From positions 1,220,589 through 1,284,588 of the forward strand of contig CM050652.1 of NCBI GenBank assembly GCA_027574665.1: a DNA stretch of 64,000 nucleotides, read 5' to 3'. Positions 21,319 to 33,880 of this stretch are shown here, piece by piece. The DNA is from Rhynochetos jubatus (taxonomy: Eukaryota > Chordata > Aves > Eurypygiformes > Rhynochetidae). Position 1 is the first letter of the stretch, and each line of letters opens with the position of its first letter. The notes below the pieces were generated by a model that was not told where the DNA came from, made no database searches, and saw nothing but the letters and a program-made list of their open reading frames with translations. The position numbers and the translations under genes were made by a program.

Positions 21319-22098
21319 GGTTCATTATGTGTGGTCGGCCTGAGTGTTCCAACCTGAACATTCCTACGGCAGCTTTCTGCTCCGTGAAGTGTTCGTGCCG
21401 GCCTCTGCTTCACTCTGCAGGGCTGGCAGTGTTGGAGCTCGGGGTGGTTTTTTTCTCGGGACAGAGCCTGCAGCCGGTTGCATTTTCACGAGAAGGAAGA
21501 GGAACCTGGGTTGAAAATGGGTTTGCCACCCAGAACTGCCAGGTGCTCTCCTGACATTTTATTCCCAAAGCAAGTATCCACCCTGAGGAGCACGAGCGTG
21601 CCTTCGTCCGGCGGGAAGCTCTGCCTGCCATTTCCTTCCCAGGGGTGAAACGCTGCGCGTTTAATCCTGAAGTTCGGTGAGGAAAGCCAGGGAATGGACT
21701 GGTCCCGAGGAGCGGTTCAGGAGAACGGCTGGGTGCCGTTCCCGCTGCTACCCGCTCCCACCGCGCTCCCGTCAGCCGCCCTGCGCCTCGCGGACCCAGC
21801 GTCGGTGTTCCCTCCGTGACTTCAGTGGTTGTGGGGGTGGGGAATTCTGCTTGGACCCTGTTCGGTGCCGGCTGCTTGTTGCGCGCAGGACGCGCCAGCG
21901 TTGTTTGCTGCGGGTATTCTGGGATGGTTTTTCTTTTCAATCCTGACCTTCTGCGCTCTGGGATGTGAGATTCCTGCCGAATTTCGCATCGGCAGTCAGG
22001 GGTTAACGGGGGGGCTTTCCGCAGTACTGAACCGCGATGATCCTGCTCTTCGCTGGCGCTGAATCCCCCTTCAGTCTCGCGGTTGGTGCGCGAGTCCG

Positions 22099-22280
22099 GA
22101 GGAGGCCGCGGAGATGCTCCGAGGGCTGGAGCCCCTCTGCTCCAACCGCTCGATATCCTTCTGATGCTGAGGGCTCCACAGCCGGGCACAGCACTCCAGG
22201 GGCGTCTCCCCAGAGCGGAGCAGAGGGGGACAGTCCCCTCCCTCACCCCCCTGGCCACGCTGCTCCGGATCCAGCCCGGG
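22099..22280. mobile_element. CR1 composite: two fragments joined head-on
   Basis: 22099-22140 reads in the CR1 sense direction (GGAGATGCTCCGAGGGCTGG). The next 140 bases are the reverse complement of the adjoining CR1 segment (TCCTTCTGATGCTGAGGGCT). The junction is at 22140/22141 with no spacer, implying an inversion or foldback event after or during insertion. Confidence 0.75.
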
Positions 22281-22869
22281 ATCCGACCATCGTAACGTTC
22301 CTGTTGGAGCTGGAGGTGACGTCGGACACGGCCGGGAACGAAAGGTTCTTGCCCATCAAAAGAAAGCACGAACAGCGTGACAGATAAGAGCGATTTCCCC
22401 TGCTTTGTTGGTACCGCTGCGGTCCGGTTCTTGTGCCCTGATGGATGCTGGGTCTGAGCTGCGGCGGCCGACGTGCCGGGTGGGCTGCAGCCCGGGACGA
22501 AGCGCCTTACGCTGAGGGGTGGGGGGTGGCAGGCGTCGCTGCAGCACCTGCAGCCTTACGTGGCGATGGCGTTTCAGGCTTAAACAGAAGAGTCGGAGGG
22601 GGATGGGTTTCTTTCCACCTCAGCGTTCCTGCCATAATCGTTATTTCCTAACGTAAGCGTGAATTTTAGCTGATGGGGAAAAAAAAACCACTCTGGAGAG
22701 GAGAATAACCAAGCAACGGAATAAAGAGGGGGAGAAGTGCGGAATGCCAGGTTATCCCCGTCTGACTTTCCTGTGTTTAATGCCTAGGTGAGCGCGAGAC
22801 AAGCAGAACAAATTAGGCTTCGGTGTGAGAACTGGGAGGGGGACTCTGTTCAGCTCCTGCAGCGTCTCC

Positions 22870-23845
22870 TTGCCAGGGCGGTGTCCGGCCTCCCTGGGTA
22901 TGGGCAACCTGCCCAGTGCTGGTGTTGGCCCGTCAAGGCTTTAACATCCTTATCCATGGCCTGGGCGAGCGGATTGAGGGCACCCTCAGTTTGGGATGAC
23001 ACCGACCCACGGGGAGTGTGGGTCTGCCCCAGGGCAGGAGGCTCTGCAGAGGGATCGGGGCAGGCTGGATCTGTGAGCCGAGGCCACTGGGTGAGGGGCA
23101 ACAAGGGCACGGGCCGGGTCCTGCCCTCGGGCCACACCAACCCCCGGCCCCGCTCCAGGCGTGGGACAGGCGCTGGGGAGCTGCCCGGCGGGAAAGGGCC
23201 TGGGGGGTTGGGGACAGCGGCTGGACAGGAGCCGGCGTGTGCCCGGGTGGCCAAGGAGCCAACGGCATCCTGGCCAGCAGCAGGGACCGTGTGGCCAGCA
23301 GGACCCGGGCAGGGTCGTCCCCCTGTGCCGGGCACTGGGGGGGCCGCCCCCCGAATCCTGGGGTCAGGTTGGGCCCCTCCCGGCAGGACAGACCCTGAGG
23401 GGCTGGAGCGTGTGCGGAGAAGGGCCCGGAGCTGGGGAGGGGCTGGAGCACAATTCCTGTGGGAGCGGCTGAGGGGGCTGGGGGGGTTCAGCCTGGAGCA
23501 GGGGGGGCTCAGGGAGAGCTGATCGCTGCCTGCAGCCCCCTGACAGGGGGGGCAGAGAGGGGGGTGGGTCTGTTCTCCCCAGGGCTGGGCCAAGAGGGCA
23601 CGGCCTCAGGCTGTGCCAGGGGGGGTTCAGGTGGGCTATGGGGGCAATTCCTGCCCGGAAAGGGCTGTGGGTCACTGGCAGGGGCTGCCCAGGGAGGGGG
23701 CAGTCCCCATCCCGGGAGGGGGTTCAGAGCCGTGGGGCTGAGGTGCTCAGGGCCGTGGGTCAGGGCTGGCCTTGGCCCTGCTGGGCAGTGGCTGGACTGG
23801 ACGATCCTGAGGGCCTTTTCCCACCCGAACGATTCCAGAAATGGT
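22870..23845 (+). mobile_element. CR1 subfamily B, sense, long copy
   Basis: Runs from RT-ORF sequence (translation shows ASGLRAPSVWDDTDPRGVWV, keeping the two active-site Asp) through a GC-rich ORF end to the subfamily B 3'UTR. It ends GGACGATCCTGAGGGCCTTT near 23845. It is the longest subfamily B copy here and shows how that 3'UTR connects to the ORF. Confidence 0.85.
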
Positions 23846-24840
23846 TTTTAAAGTCGCCTTTGGGGGTCGCTGACTGGCGGCGTCGCGTTGCGCGGGGCAG
23901 ACTTGCCCGTTCCGCCCTTCTCACCTCTGCGCCGTTTACCAAACAGAGGGCGTTTTGCTCCGTCGCTTGTGCGGTTCTTGAGCCGTGTCGATCCGCCCCG
24001 AGCCGGGCGAGTCAGAAAGCGTTGGGGGAGATGGGGTTTTGCGGGACGCTCAAGTAGCTCATCCTGAAATCCTCCGCTGTGCCGGGCAGGAGTTACGGGA
24101 GAGGAGGGCCCTGGGGGCGCCGCACACGCTGTACCTCCGAGGCTTACGACGGGACGGCGCCGGTAAGATCTGGGAGCTCAGGGCCGCGTATGCGGCTTCT
24201 GCGTCCACCTTATCTCACGTGGGCTATCGCCAGGAGTGGGAAAGCGTCTCGTTCTGCCGCTCCTTTTAAAGCTAACGCGGGATCCCCGCGACTTTAACCG
24301 GTCTGCGGGGTCGGTCGCCAACGCCGAGGGTCACGTTTGGCTGCTCCTCGGTTGGCCTGTGGGGAGAAGGCTGGGTGTTGGACAGAAATGGTTGGGAAGG
24401 AGAGATGGAACATCTACGTTCCCCCAGTCAGCAACGCAGCTTGGTCCTGTTGTGGCTGGGAGAGCGTCCGTAGGGTCGATGGTGCTGTGGGTCCAGGAGA
24501 AACGCTGCAGGGCGGAGGTTGCGAGGGAGAAAAAGGTAAGTGAAGAAGGTGATGATTTGTGTTTTAATAGGGAGAAAAATTATATTTTGGTTTTATTACC
24601 TTGGTAATTGGTCACTAGAGAGGCGCCTCTGACAGCCTCAGTCTGCTCCAGGAATTCCTGGAGAGAGGATCCAGACTGGCTTTGTTCTACATCCCAACGT
24701 GTCGGGTGTCCGGCTTGTCCTGGGCTGGGATATTTGTGCTTGATGTGCAGCGTGGTGCTTATCTCCTCCTCCAGACAAGCTAGATCCGTGCCCCTTACCC
24801 GATTTTACAGACCTGAAGCCCAAAAGGAAGACAAGAATAG

Positions 24841-25455
24841 TTGAAAGCCAACCAGATCCTGGGCTGGACCCAGAGCAGTGTGGCCAAGGGGGTGAGGGAG
24901 GGGATTCTGCCCCTCTGCTCCGCTCTGGGGAGACCCCCCCCTGCAGTTCTGCCTCCAGCTCGGGGGCCCCCAACAGCAGGAGGACACGGAGCTGTGGGAG
25001 CGAGGCCAGAGGAGGCCCCGGAGATGCTGCGAGGGCTGGAGCCCCTCTGCCATGGGGCCAGGCTGGGAGAGTTGGGGGGCTCAGCCTGGAGAAGGGAAGG
25101 CTGCGGGGACACCTCAGAGCCCCTTCCAGTGCCTGGGGAGCTACAAGGAAGCTGGGGGGGGCTTTTCCCAAGGGCAGGGAGTGACAGGACAAGGGTAAGT
25201 GGTTTAACCGGAAAGAGGGAGATGGAGCTGGGCCATCAGGAAGAAATTCTTCCTGCAGAGGGTGGGGGGCACTGGGACAGGTTGCCCAGAGAAGCTGGGG
25301 ATGCCCCATCCCTGGGAGTGCCCAAGGCCAGGCTGGATGAGGCTGGGAGCCCCCTGGGCTGTGGAAGGGGTCCCTGCCTGTGGCAGGGGGTGGGGCTGGA
25401 TGATCTTTGAGGTCCCTTCCCACCCAAACCATTCCGTGGTTCTGTGATTCGGGGG
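24841..25455 (+). mobile_element. CR1 subfamily A, sense
   Basis: Starts in the ORF at the AACCAGATCCTGGGCTGGAC segment (NQILGW) and ends with a full tail, CCGTGGTTCTGTGATTC. Contains the conserved 3'UTR block GAATTCTTCC... seen in all subfamily A copies (here AAATTCTTCC). Confidence 0.9.
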
Positions 25456-26678
25456 GTTTCTTAGTGCAGCCTGAGGTCAGCTTTGCTTCCTACAGCCATG
25501 TAGGAATTGCAGCAGTGGTTCCCATCACACTGTGGTCAGCGGTCGAAGAGGAAACGTGGAAGTGGCAGGTTCAAGTCTCTTCCTGCGGCTCAGAGACTCC
25601 TATGCCAAACTTTCCGTGCTGGACACCCCAGGATTGCCGTGTCGGTTCATCCTCCGACGACTCGGGGTAATTCTTTCGGCACCTTTGGCTTGATGTGACA
25701 TCGTCCTACTTTATGGTTCCTTTATAAGAAAACGGAGAGGCCATGACTGACCAAACTAAGTGGTGGTTCATTTCGGCTCTGGCTTGGGCTCCCCCACAGC
25801 TTCCGCGTGGGTCCGCGACGAGCGCTTGCTGGAAACGGATACGCAAGGAGCGCTTCCCCGGATTAAAGGGTTTGGGGTGGGTTTTTTTCCCCTTTTTTCT
25901 TCTTTTTTTTTGCATCAACATCCTCTGTAATAATCCAGGCTTTTAAAGTTGGTTTAAATTGGGTTATTCAGTGCTAATGTTATGCAAGATTCCTGATTAG
26001 TGGTGTGGAGTTGGAGTTGTGAGACTACTTGGAGCGCTGATGGAATTAAAGTAACCGTGGCAACCATTAGAATTAAAATAGGCTTCCTTGGGAAGCCAGG
26101 CTGTGCCTGTCCCTCTCTACACATTCGCTGCATTCATTCCTGCCCTGGTGAGTTATGTAAAGTGGTTGGTGCCCCGGCACTCGGGTGACCGTACTGGGCT
26201 TTGAGGGCGTCTTTTGTGAGCGGGGGTTGAAGGCTCTCCGCTGCTTACGGGGCTGGAGAGATTCCAGCTGCGCAAAGCAAAGCCTGTTAGCTCCCTCAAG
26301 TTCATTTCTGGAATGCGTCAGCTCTTGGGTCCAAGATGCCGTTGGAGCGCGGAGCTGGGCGTGCACCAAATCGCTTCGGTTCCCAGAGTCGTCGTGACGA
26401 TGGGTTGACGTGGCGAGGGCAGCGGTAGGTCCTGCAGACAATCAGTTCCTCTAATTCAGCCTCATTATACCGACGCCTGGCTCCCGTGAAAATACGGAAT
26501 TAACCGCGTGGCTCGGTGCTGGCGAGTTTGGCAACGGCTGCGTCCGATGTTTATCCCGCTGGGAAGCAAGGAGCCGCGCAGAGGGGTGGGTGGCGGTGGA
26601 GAAATCCTTCAGTGTCAAAGCTGGGGCAGAAAGCTGCTCGTTGTATGGATTTCCAGGAAAACCTTGGGCTATCTACAT

Positions 26679-26925
26679 GGAAAGAGGGAGATGGAGATGG
26701 GCCATGGGGAAGGAATTCTCCCTGCAGGGGGTGGGGGGCACTGGGACAGGTTCCCAGAGAAGCTGTGGGTGCCCCATCCCTGGGAGTGCCCAAGGCCAGG
26801 CTGGATGAGGCTGGGAGCACCCTGGGCTGTGGAAGGGGTCCCTGCCCATGGCAGGGGGTGGGGCTGGGTGAGCTTTGAGGTCCCTCCCACCCGAACCGCT
26901 CTGCGGTTCTGTGATGCTGTTGACG
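26679..26925 (+). mobile_element. CR1 subfamily A 3' end, sense
   Basis: From AAAGAGGGAGATGGAGATGG to the tail. Directly after the tail a 20-base piece (GGTTCTGTGATGCTGTTGAC) is present twice in tandem, at about 26905-26944. Confidence 0.88.
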
Positions 26926-28544
26926 GTTCTGTGATGCTGTTGACGTGTTGTCATGCTCTGCTGCCCTTTCACAGCCCCAAGCTCTCCTGTTCTATTCAAT
27001 CTGTCGGTTTTGCGCATCTCCTGGTGGTGTGAGGCAAAATACCACCCAGAGGTGTCCCGGGACGCGGGCAGCCGTGCCTGCTCGCTCGTTCTGCCGTTCC
27101 TCTCTTGACCGACACTCCTGGCTGGTGACTTCTCCGTGAATTTTAAAACGTCCTTCCCTTTGTGGAGCAGCAGCGTTGCTGGTTTGCCCAAAACGGGTGG
27201 TTTTCAAACAGATTGTGTCTTGCTCGACATCTGGAGGGAAGGAAGGAAGGGAGAGAAGGAGAGGGGGGAGAAACGAGTGGGTTTTTTGTTTTTCTTGCTC
27301 GCCACCCGTCCCCGCTCACTGTCTCGGCGGTGTTGGCGGGTGCTTCCCCACCTTTGCAGCTGTGGAGCGGGGTGAGGGCGCGTCAGAGATCCTCCCTGCT
27401 GGCTTCGGAAGGAGCCGCCGCGCCACAGCTGGAAACGCCCTTGGTGCTGGCTCTGCGCCTGCTACGACCGCACGGGGCCGGGACCCCACCACGTGCAGGC
27501 TGGTGTTGGAAACTCTGTTCCCGACGGGCGTGAGGATACCGTAAGGCCGCGATAACGGGGCCGTCATCACCGGGAAACGCTTTACGCCCGACGCTGGTTT
27601 GTAAATACCTTTCACACAGACTGTAGCCCGCCGTGTTCAGGCTGAGCACGGGCCAGATCGATACGGCAGTAGGAGGAGAGTGGGAAGGAGGAAGGGAAAA
27701 TACAAATCTAAACTAGTTTCAAGCCTTGCTTGAGATTCTTACGCTGAATCCCCGTGGCCTGAGAGGGAGAGCAGTCCAGGCAAGCCACCCGTGTGGCGTT
27801 TCAGCGGTCGTTGCCGGGTTGTGTGCAGGGCGAAGGCAGTTGGGGCGGCGGGGAGGGCGGTGGAACGGGTCTCTGGGGAGTCCTCAGCAGCGAGAGCGAC
27901 TTTGAACTGAAAAGCAGTGAAGGAAAGAGCGAGGGCTCGTAGCTGAACGTCTGCGGTGCAGCCTGCTCCGTCACCGACCCCGAGAGCAGCGTTGGGCCGG
28001 CGCCGGGGGAAGCCGTGGTTAAAGGTCGAGCGGGTTTTTACTCGTGGCGCTTCTCACGCGTTGTGCTGCAACCCTCGTGTTCCAACACGGGCTTTTTGAC
28101 ACCGCTGGGAAACAACCGCCGCTGCGGAAGAGCGCGAGGTCGCAGCCGAAGGTGTGCTGCGTCCGAGCGGCGCCGGAGACCCGCGGTGGCGCGGGAAGCC
28201 GTCGGAAGGGAGCTCCGTAGCTGGCGCGCGGGAGGAGGAGCAGCGTCTTCCCTCAGAGCGGGTCCGTGCGGAACGCGCGCAGGGGGTGAGCGCACCCTTC
28301 ATCCGGCAGCGGGCACGGAGGCGAGCGGATGAGCGGGTGCCAAACGTAGCAAGCATGGAAACGAAGCCCGAAGCTCGGCTCTCGGGAGGTTGTGTGTCTG
28401 CTCGTCTAGTGTTTAAAACTGTTTCTGTGGTTACTGAACAGCGAGACCAGACAAAGGCAGTACACGTAAGAGAGCCCAGAAGGCTGAGCCCCTGCATGTG
28501 TGGGCTGGAGGAAAGCGGCCTGGCTGCACGTGTACAGGGGTGTG

Positions 28545-29247
28545 GAGACCTGGGGGGAGAACGGATTGGGAACAGCCCTGGGGAGAAGGACTTGGGGTGC
28601 TGGGGGCAAGGGGCTGGCCAGGAGCCGGCCGTGTGCGCTGGAGCCCAGAAACCAACCGGATCCTGGGCTGGATCCAGAGCAGCGTGGCCAGGGGGGCGAG
28701 GGAGGGGATTCTGCCCCTCTGCTCTGCTCTGGGGCGACCCCCCCTGCAGTTCTGCCTCCAGCTCGGGGCCCCCAACAGCAGGAGGACACAGAGCTGTTGG
28801 AGCGAGGCCAGAGGAGGCCCCGGAGATGCTGCGAGGGCTGGAGCCCCTCTGCCATGGGGCCAGGCGGGGGGAGTTGGGGGGTTCAGCCTGGAGCAGGGAA
28901 GGCGCCGGGGAGACCTCAGAGCCCCTTCCAGTGCCTGGGGGGTACAAGAAAGCTGGGGGGGCGTTTCCCAAGGGCAGGGAGTGACAGGACAAGGGGCAGC
29001 AGCGTTAAACGGACAGAGGGAGATGGAGCTGGGCCATGGGGAAGGAATTCTTCCCGCAGAGGGTGGGGGGCACTGGGACGGGTTCCCAGAGAAGCTGTGG
29101 ATGCCCCATCCCTGGGAGTGCCCAAGGCCAGGCTGGATGAGGCTGGGAGCACCCTGGGCTATGGAAGGGGTCCCTGCCCATGGCAGGGGCGTTGGAACTG
29201 GATGATCTTTAAGGTCCCTTCCCACCCAAACCATTCTGTGATTCTAT
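28545..29247 (+). mobile_element. CR1 subfamily A, sense, about 700 bp
   Basis: Begins ATTGGGAACAGCCCTGGGGA (ORF) and ends CCATTCTGTGATTCTATGG, two tail units. The coding part retains NRILGWIQSSVARGAREG-like sequence with frameshifts. Confidence 0.9.
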
Positions 29248-31010
29248 GGCCTCTGGATCCCTTCAGACCATCTGAGCGGCAGGAGAAGCGCCGGGAAGCA
29301 GAAGTTGCTTTCTGGCACCAGGAGAAAAACAACATCAAAAAAAGAGAAGCAAACTGGGGTCACGACGTTGGTTTATGTCTTTGTGAGAGGAACTGCTTCA
29401 AGGGACTTGTTTGGGGTCGCTCCTTCCCCGTCAGGAGGCACAGGAGGGCTGAAGTGTCAGTCCCCGATGGAAGGAGGCTTTCACAAAACCCCCACTTCAG
29501 CTACCGTTTTCCTGGGGCGTTCCGGAGCCTGGAACGCAGGGCTGGAAGCCTCTTGCCTGGGGTGGCTTGGGGAGCGCTGCGCCAGGAAGATTCCGCTGCC
29601 GTCGGTGCTTCGCTGCGGTTTCCGACTCGGGGTGCGAGCGCGCCTTCTCACCCAAACGGCAGCGGGAAAAACGAGGGGTGTAAACTCCTTCGGGGATGGA
29701 AACCTTCCCCTGACATCCGGGATGGGAAGAAGCTTCCGGAAACGGGGAAGTAAGGGAGAGAGGAAGGGAAGGTCTGAACGTGGCCGTCCTGCGGTTTTAG
29801 GGTGACCTGGGGCAGACCGCTTCAGCGACGCGTACCGTTCCCGTCTGCGAAGCCGGGCAGCATCGCCTGTCTCTCAGGAGCAGACCGGAGGGCGGATGAA
29901 CTTGCGTCCCGTGCGCTGTGCTGGATTGGTACAGCGCTGGTTGGGGACCGTTTCCAGTTAGAAGACAGACGGAACGATATCCCGCTTGATGCTGCAGGAG
30001 AGCTTTCCATCCATCGTCTCGCTGTAACGCCGTGGGCCTTTCCAGCGCTGTCTCCTGAATCCCTCGTGTCTCTCTGCGCAGTTAGTCCCCGCTCCAGACT
30101 GCTTCCTGCCTGGATGCCGGCCAGCCGACCCGCTAGGTCTCACACCCCTGCTCTTCCGCCGCGCCGCGTAAAGCCCGCTCCGGCGCGGTCTTCGGGACTC
30201 GTTTCCGGGCCGGGAAGGAGTTCACGGGAAGGGTGAGTGTATGCTGAGAGGATAGGAAGGAGCGTTTGGGTGTGGGGAGGGTTTGCTCCCAGCTGTGCCA
30301 GGATATCTTCGGAGCTTTTAACAGGGAACAAGCTCCAAAGGAAAAAGGGTTTAGTTAGTTCTAAACCAGTTAATTCTTTTATGTTTTTAAGTTGGTGATG
30401 ACTCAAAGATCCATAAAAGTATCTGGCAGGAACCTCCAACGCTCAAGTTCTGAGATTTATTGCCGCTTAATGTAATTTTTGCGAGACTCTGGAAGTGGAA
30501 CCGGTTCCTTGGAGGCAGCGCGGCGCCTCCGAAACACGCTGAGCGCGGCACCGCCTCGCTGGACTGCTGGAAGCGCTGGGTTGGGGTTTCGTGCCCTTCG
30601 ACGCTTCCAGGAAGGTGGTGCCCAGACACTGTCCGCAGGAGGCTTTTTGGGTCAGGAACCCGGTTATCTGGTCACCCCAGCAAAGGCGTTGCCGGGTAAC
30701 TCCGTGCCGAGAGCTTTCTGTGCTTGGCTTTCCGTTTTCCCTTGACTTTCTTATTTTCAGTATAAATAAGTTGAAAGGTTTTCTGGTTTCGCTGCGGCAA
30801 AATGACTGGGGTGAGTCACTGAGCCGCCTGGACACGTGAAGCGTTTTCAGTCAGCGTTCTTCGTGGCGCGACTCCGTGCTGCGTTGGCTGCTCCCTCGTC
30901 TGCTTTGCAGAGAATTCGGCTGCTGCCGTGGTCATGGTCACGCGAGGAAAGCTGCTTCCCTGGGCAGTCACATGAAACAGCCGACAGAAGGGAGCTGTAG
31001 GAACTCGAAC

Positions 31011-31191
31011 GTGGGACAGGGACAGGTTCCCAGGGAAGCTGTGGGTGCCCCATCCCTGGGAGTGCCCAAGGCCAGGCTGGATGAGGCTGGGAGCACCCTG
31101 GGCTATGGAAGGGGTCCCTGCCCGTGGCAGGGAGTGGCGCTGGGGGGGCTTTGAGGTCCCTTCCAACCCAAACCATTCCATGATTCTATGA
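31011..31191 (+). mobile_element. CR1 subfamily A 3' end, sense
   Basis: 180-base 3' end, from GGGACAGGTTCCCAGGGAAG to the two-unit tail CCATGATTCTATG. Confidence 0.88.
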
Positions 31192-31669
31192 ACTTGCATG
31201 AGGAAGGGCTGGAGTTCAGCCAGTAACGCTCTGGCTGATTCATCAGATGGGTTTGGGACGTGATTTTTGGGTACTCCTCCTCAAGCAGCCCAGTGGCAAT
31301 GCTGCGTAGGTGTGTGCAGCCCTGCTAAGCTTCCTGGCCCAAACCGAACCCTGACAATGGTCTCTTTGTGCTTTAGGGATTCCGAGCTGCTTGTTTCTCT
31401 TGTTTGTTTGTTCTTTGTTTCCTGCTCTTTGTGGTTTGTCTAAAGGAACAGTAAGCTAGTGCCGGTGGCGCTGATTAAAGGGACGCTTGCGTCTCGCTGA
31501 ACGGCAGCGCGGCAGCTCTGCTCTTCGTGTACCCACACAGCCACGGACCTGCTTCAGTCCGAATCCAGGTTCTTGCGAAGCACGATTAAAAATGTACCCT
31601 TCAGAATGTCTGGGAACCTCCCTGGCTTCATCCAGCGGGTGGACGGATACGGATTCTATCACATGATAT

Positions 31670-32099
31670 CAGATGCTGCGAGGGCTGGAGCCCCTCTGCC
31701 ATGGGGCCAGGCTGGGGGGGTTGGGGGGTTCAGCCTGGAGAAGGGAAGGCTCCGGGGAGACCTTAGAGCCCCTTCCAGGGCCTGGGGGGTACAAGCAAGC
31801 TGGGAGGACTTTTCCCAAGGGCAGGGAGGGACAGGACAAGGGGTGATTCGTTTAACCAGAAAGAGGGAGATGGAGCTGGGCCATGGGGAAGGAATTCTTC
31901 CCGCAGAGGGTGGGGGGCACTGGGACAGGTTCCCAGAGAAGCTGTGGGTGCCCCATCCCTGGGAGTGCCCAAGGCCAGGCTGGATGAGGCTGGGAGCACC
32001 CTGGGCTGTGGAAGGGGTCCCTGCCCGTGGCAGGGGGGTTGGAGCTGGATGATCTTTAAGGCCCCTTCAACCCAAACCATTCTGCGATTTTGTGATTCA
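31670..32099 (+). mobile_element. CR1 subfamily A, sense
   Basis: From GATGCTGCGAGGGCTGGAGC to a tail of CTGCGATTTTGTGATTC. Its 5' boundary with unique sequence lies near 31670. Confidence 0.9.
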
Positions 32100-32696
32100 T
32101 TTCAGTGGTTTCTCTGGACTTCCTTAACGAGGTTGGGGAAGAAGTTGGGTTTTGGGTTTGTGGTGTGGGTTTTTTTTCTTTTCTTTGTTCCTTTCCTTTT
32201 CGCAGGCGTGGTGAGCCACATTTCTCCGTAGATAACCTTTGCCTTTCTCAGTGCAGCATTTAGACACATGATGGCCTTCAGCTGTCCCTCCCTCTCCCTT
32301 CCTAGAGGTATCATGAACTCCTGGATGTCATGACTCACAGCCCAATATGTTGAATTGCCATCCCCTGTGTTTCATATTAACTTTGCTGCTGCTGGAGCGC
32401 TGGCAAACGTTCGCTTCTGCCGAGCATCCTGTGGGAATGGTGACCTTGGGCAGAAGGGCGAGGTAGAAATCTGTGTGTAATAACCACAATCTTGTGTCAG
32501 TAAGAGCCGCCTTCCCTCTTCGTCTGCAAGTTAGGCCAGACTGTTGACTCATCTCACCCACTTACTGCGGCCTGAAGCAGGTCTCGCTGGTGCTTGTGTG
32601 GTTCCACACCCTTCCTCCGTGCTGTGCTGCGCCCTTATTTTACTGGGTAGCCTGGCAAAAACCATGGGAGGCTTGGTGGGGAGGGGGCAGTGGGAC

Positions 32697-33206
32697 TGGG
32701 CTGCACTTCTGCCTCCAGCTCGGGGGCCTCCAACAACAGGAGGACACGGAGCTGTTGGAGCGAGGCCAGAGGAGGCCCCGGAGATGCTGCGAGGGCTGGA
32801 GCCCCTCTGCCATGGGGCCAGGCTGGGGGGTGCTTGGGGGGTTCAGCCTGGAGAAGGGAAGGCTCCAGGGAGACCTTAGAGCCCCTTCCAGTGCCTGGGG
32901 GGCTACAAGAAAGCTGGGGGGGCTTTTTCCAAGGGCCTGTAGTGGCAGGACAAGGGGTGACAGGTTTAAAGGGAAAGAAGGAGATGGAGCTGGGCCATGG
33001 GGAAGGAATTCTTCCCGCAGAGGGTGGGGGGCACTGGGACAGGTTCCCAGAGAAGCTGTGGGTGCCCCATCCCTGGGAGTGCCCAAGGCCAGGCTGGATG
33101 AGGCTTGCAGCACCCTGGGCTATGGAAGGTGTCCCTGCCCATGGCAGGGGGTGGGGCTGGGGGGGCTTTGAGGTCCCTCCAACCCAACCCAGTATGTATT
33201 TCTGTG
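32697..33206 (+). mobile_element. CR1 subfamily A, sense
   Basis: From CTGGGCTGCACTTCTGCCTC to ATGTATTTCTGTGAC. The tail is more decayed than in its neighbours. Confidence 0.88.
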
Positions 33207-33591
33207 ACAGAAGGATCTGCTGGATGCAGAGCTAAGTGCTATATGGCCAGGAGAAGAGGAGGAGGAAGAGGGACCTTTCCCTTTTGGTGCCGTGGAGCTG
33301 CTGGATTGGGTCAAGCAGCCTCATCACTTGGTCCATCGTACTGAAGTTACGGTATCTGTTACGGTATTGGGCAGCAGCCTTCATGGTTTCCCCGCTGACT
33401 ACGCCGTAACCGTCAGTGGATGAAAATACCAGCGCTCTTCCGCGAGGATGACGAAATCAGGGTGGCAGGTCTGAGAGAAACCCGGTTTCCAGTTGTGTCA
33501 GAGAGGATCCGAAAAGTATCCTAGGGGAATGTCAGTTTTGAAATCCTGGGTGTTCCTTTTCGCTCAGCGTCCTTCGGCCTCTTCCTGCCCA

Positions 33592-33880
33592 AGAATCACA
33601 GAATGCTTTGGGTTGGGAAGGACCTTAAAGCCCCCCCAGCCCCACCCCTTGCCACGGGCAGGGACCCCTTCCACAGCCCAGGGTGCTCCCAGCCTCATCC
33701 AGCCTGGCCTTGGGCACTCCCAGGGATGGGGCACCCACAGCTTCTCTGGGCACCTGTCCCAGTGCCCCCCACCCTCTGTGGGAAGAATTCCTTCCCCATG
33801 GCCCAGCTCCATCTCCCTCTGTCCGTTTAATGCCGCTGCCCCTTGTCCTGTCCCTCCCTGCCCTCGGAAGAAGGCCCTGT
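33592..33880 (-). mobile_element. CR1 subfamily A 3' end, antisense
   Basis: Starts AAGAATCACAGAATGCTTTG and ends at CCTGCCCTCGGAAGAAGGCC. It faces the sense copy ending at 33206, tail to tail. Confidence 0.88.

Noticed and set aside
22788-23522. 244-codon ORF that could pass for a host gene
   Set aside because: It is the end of a CR1 RT ORF plus 3'UTR of subfamily B, with matching copies elsewhere in the window.
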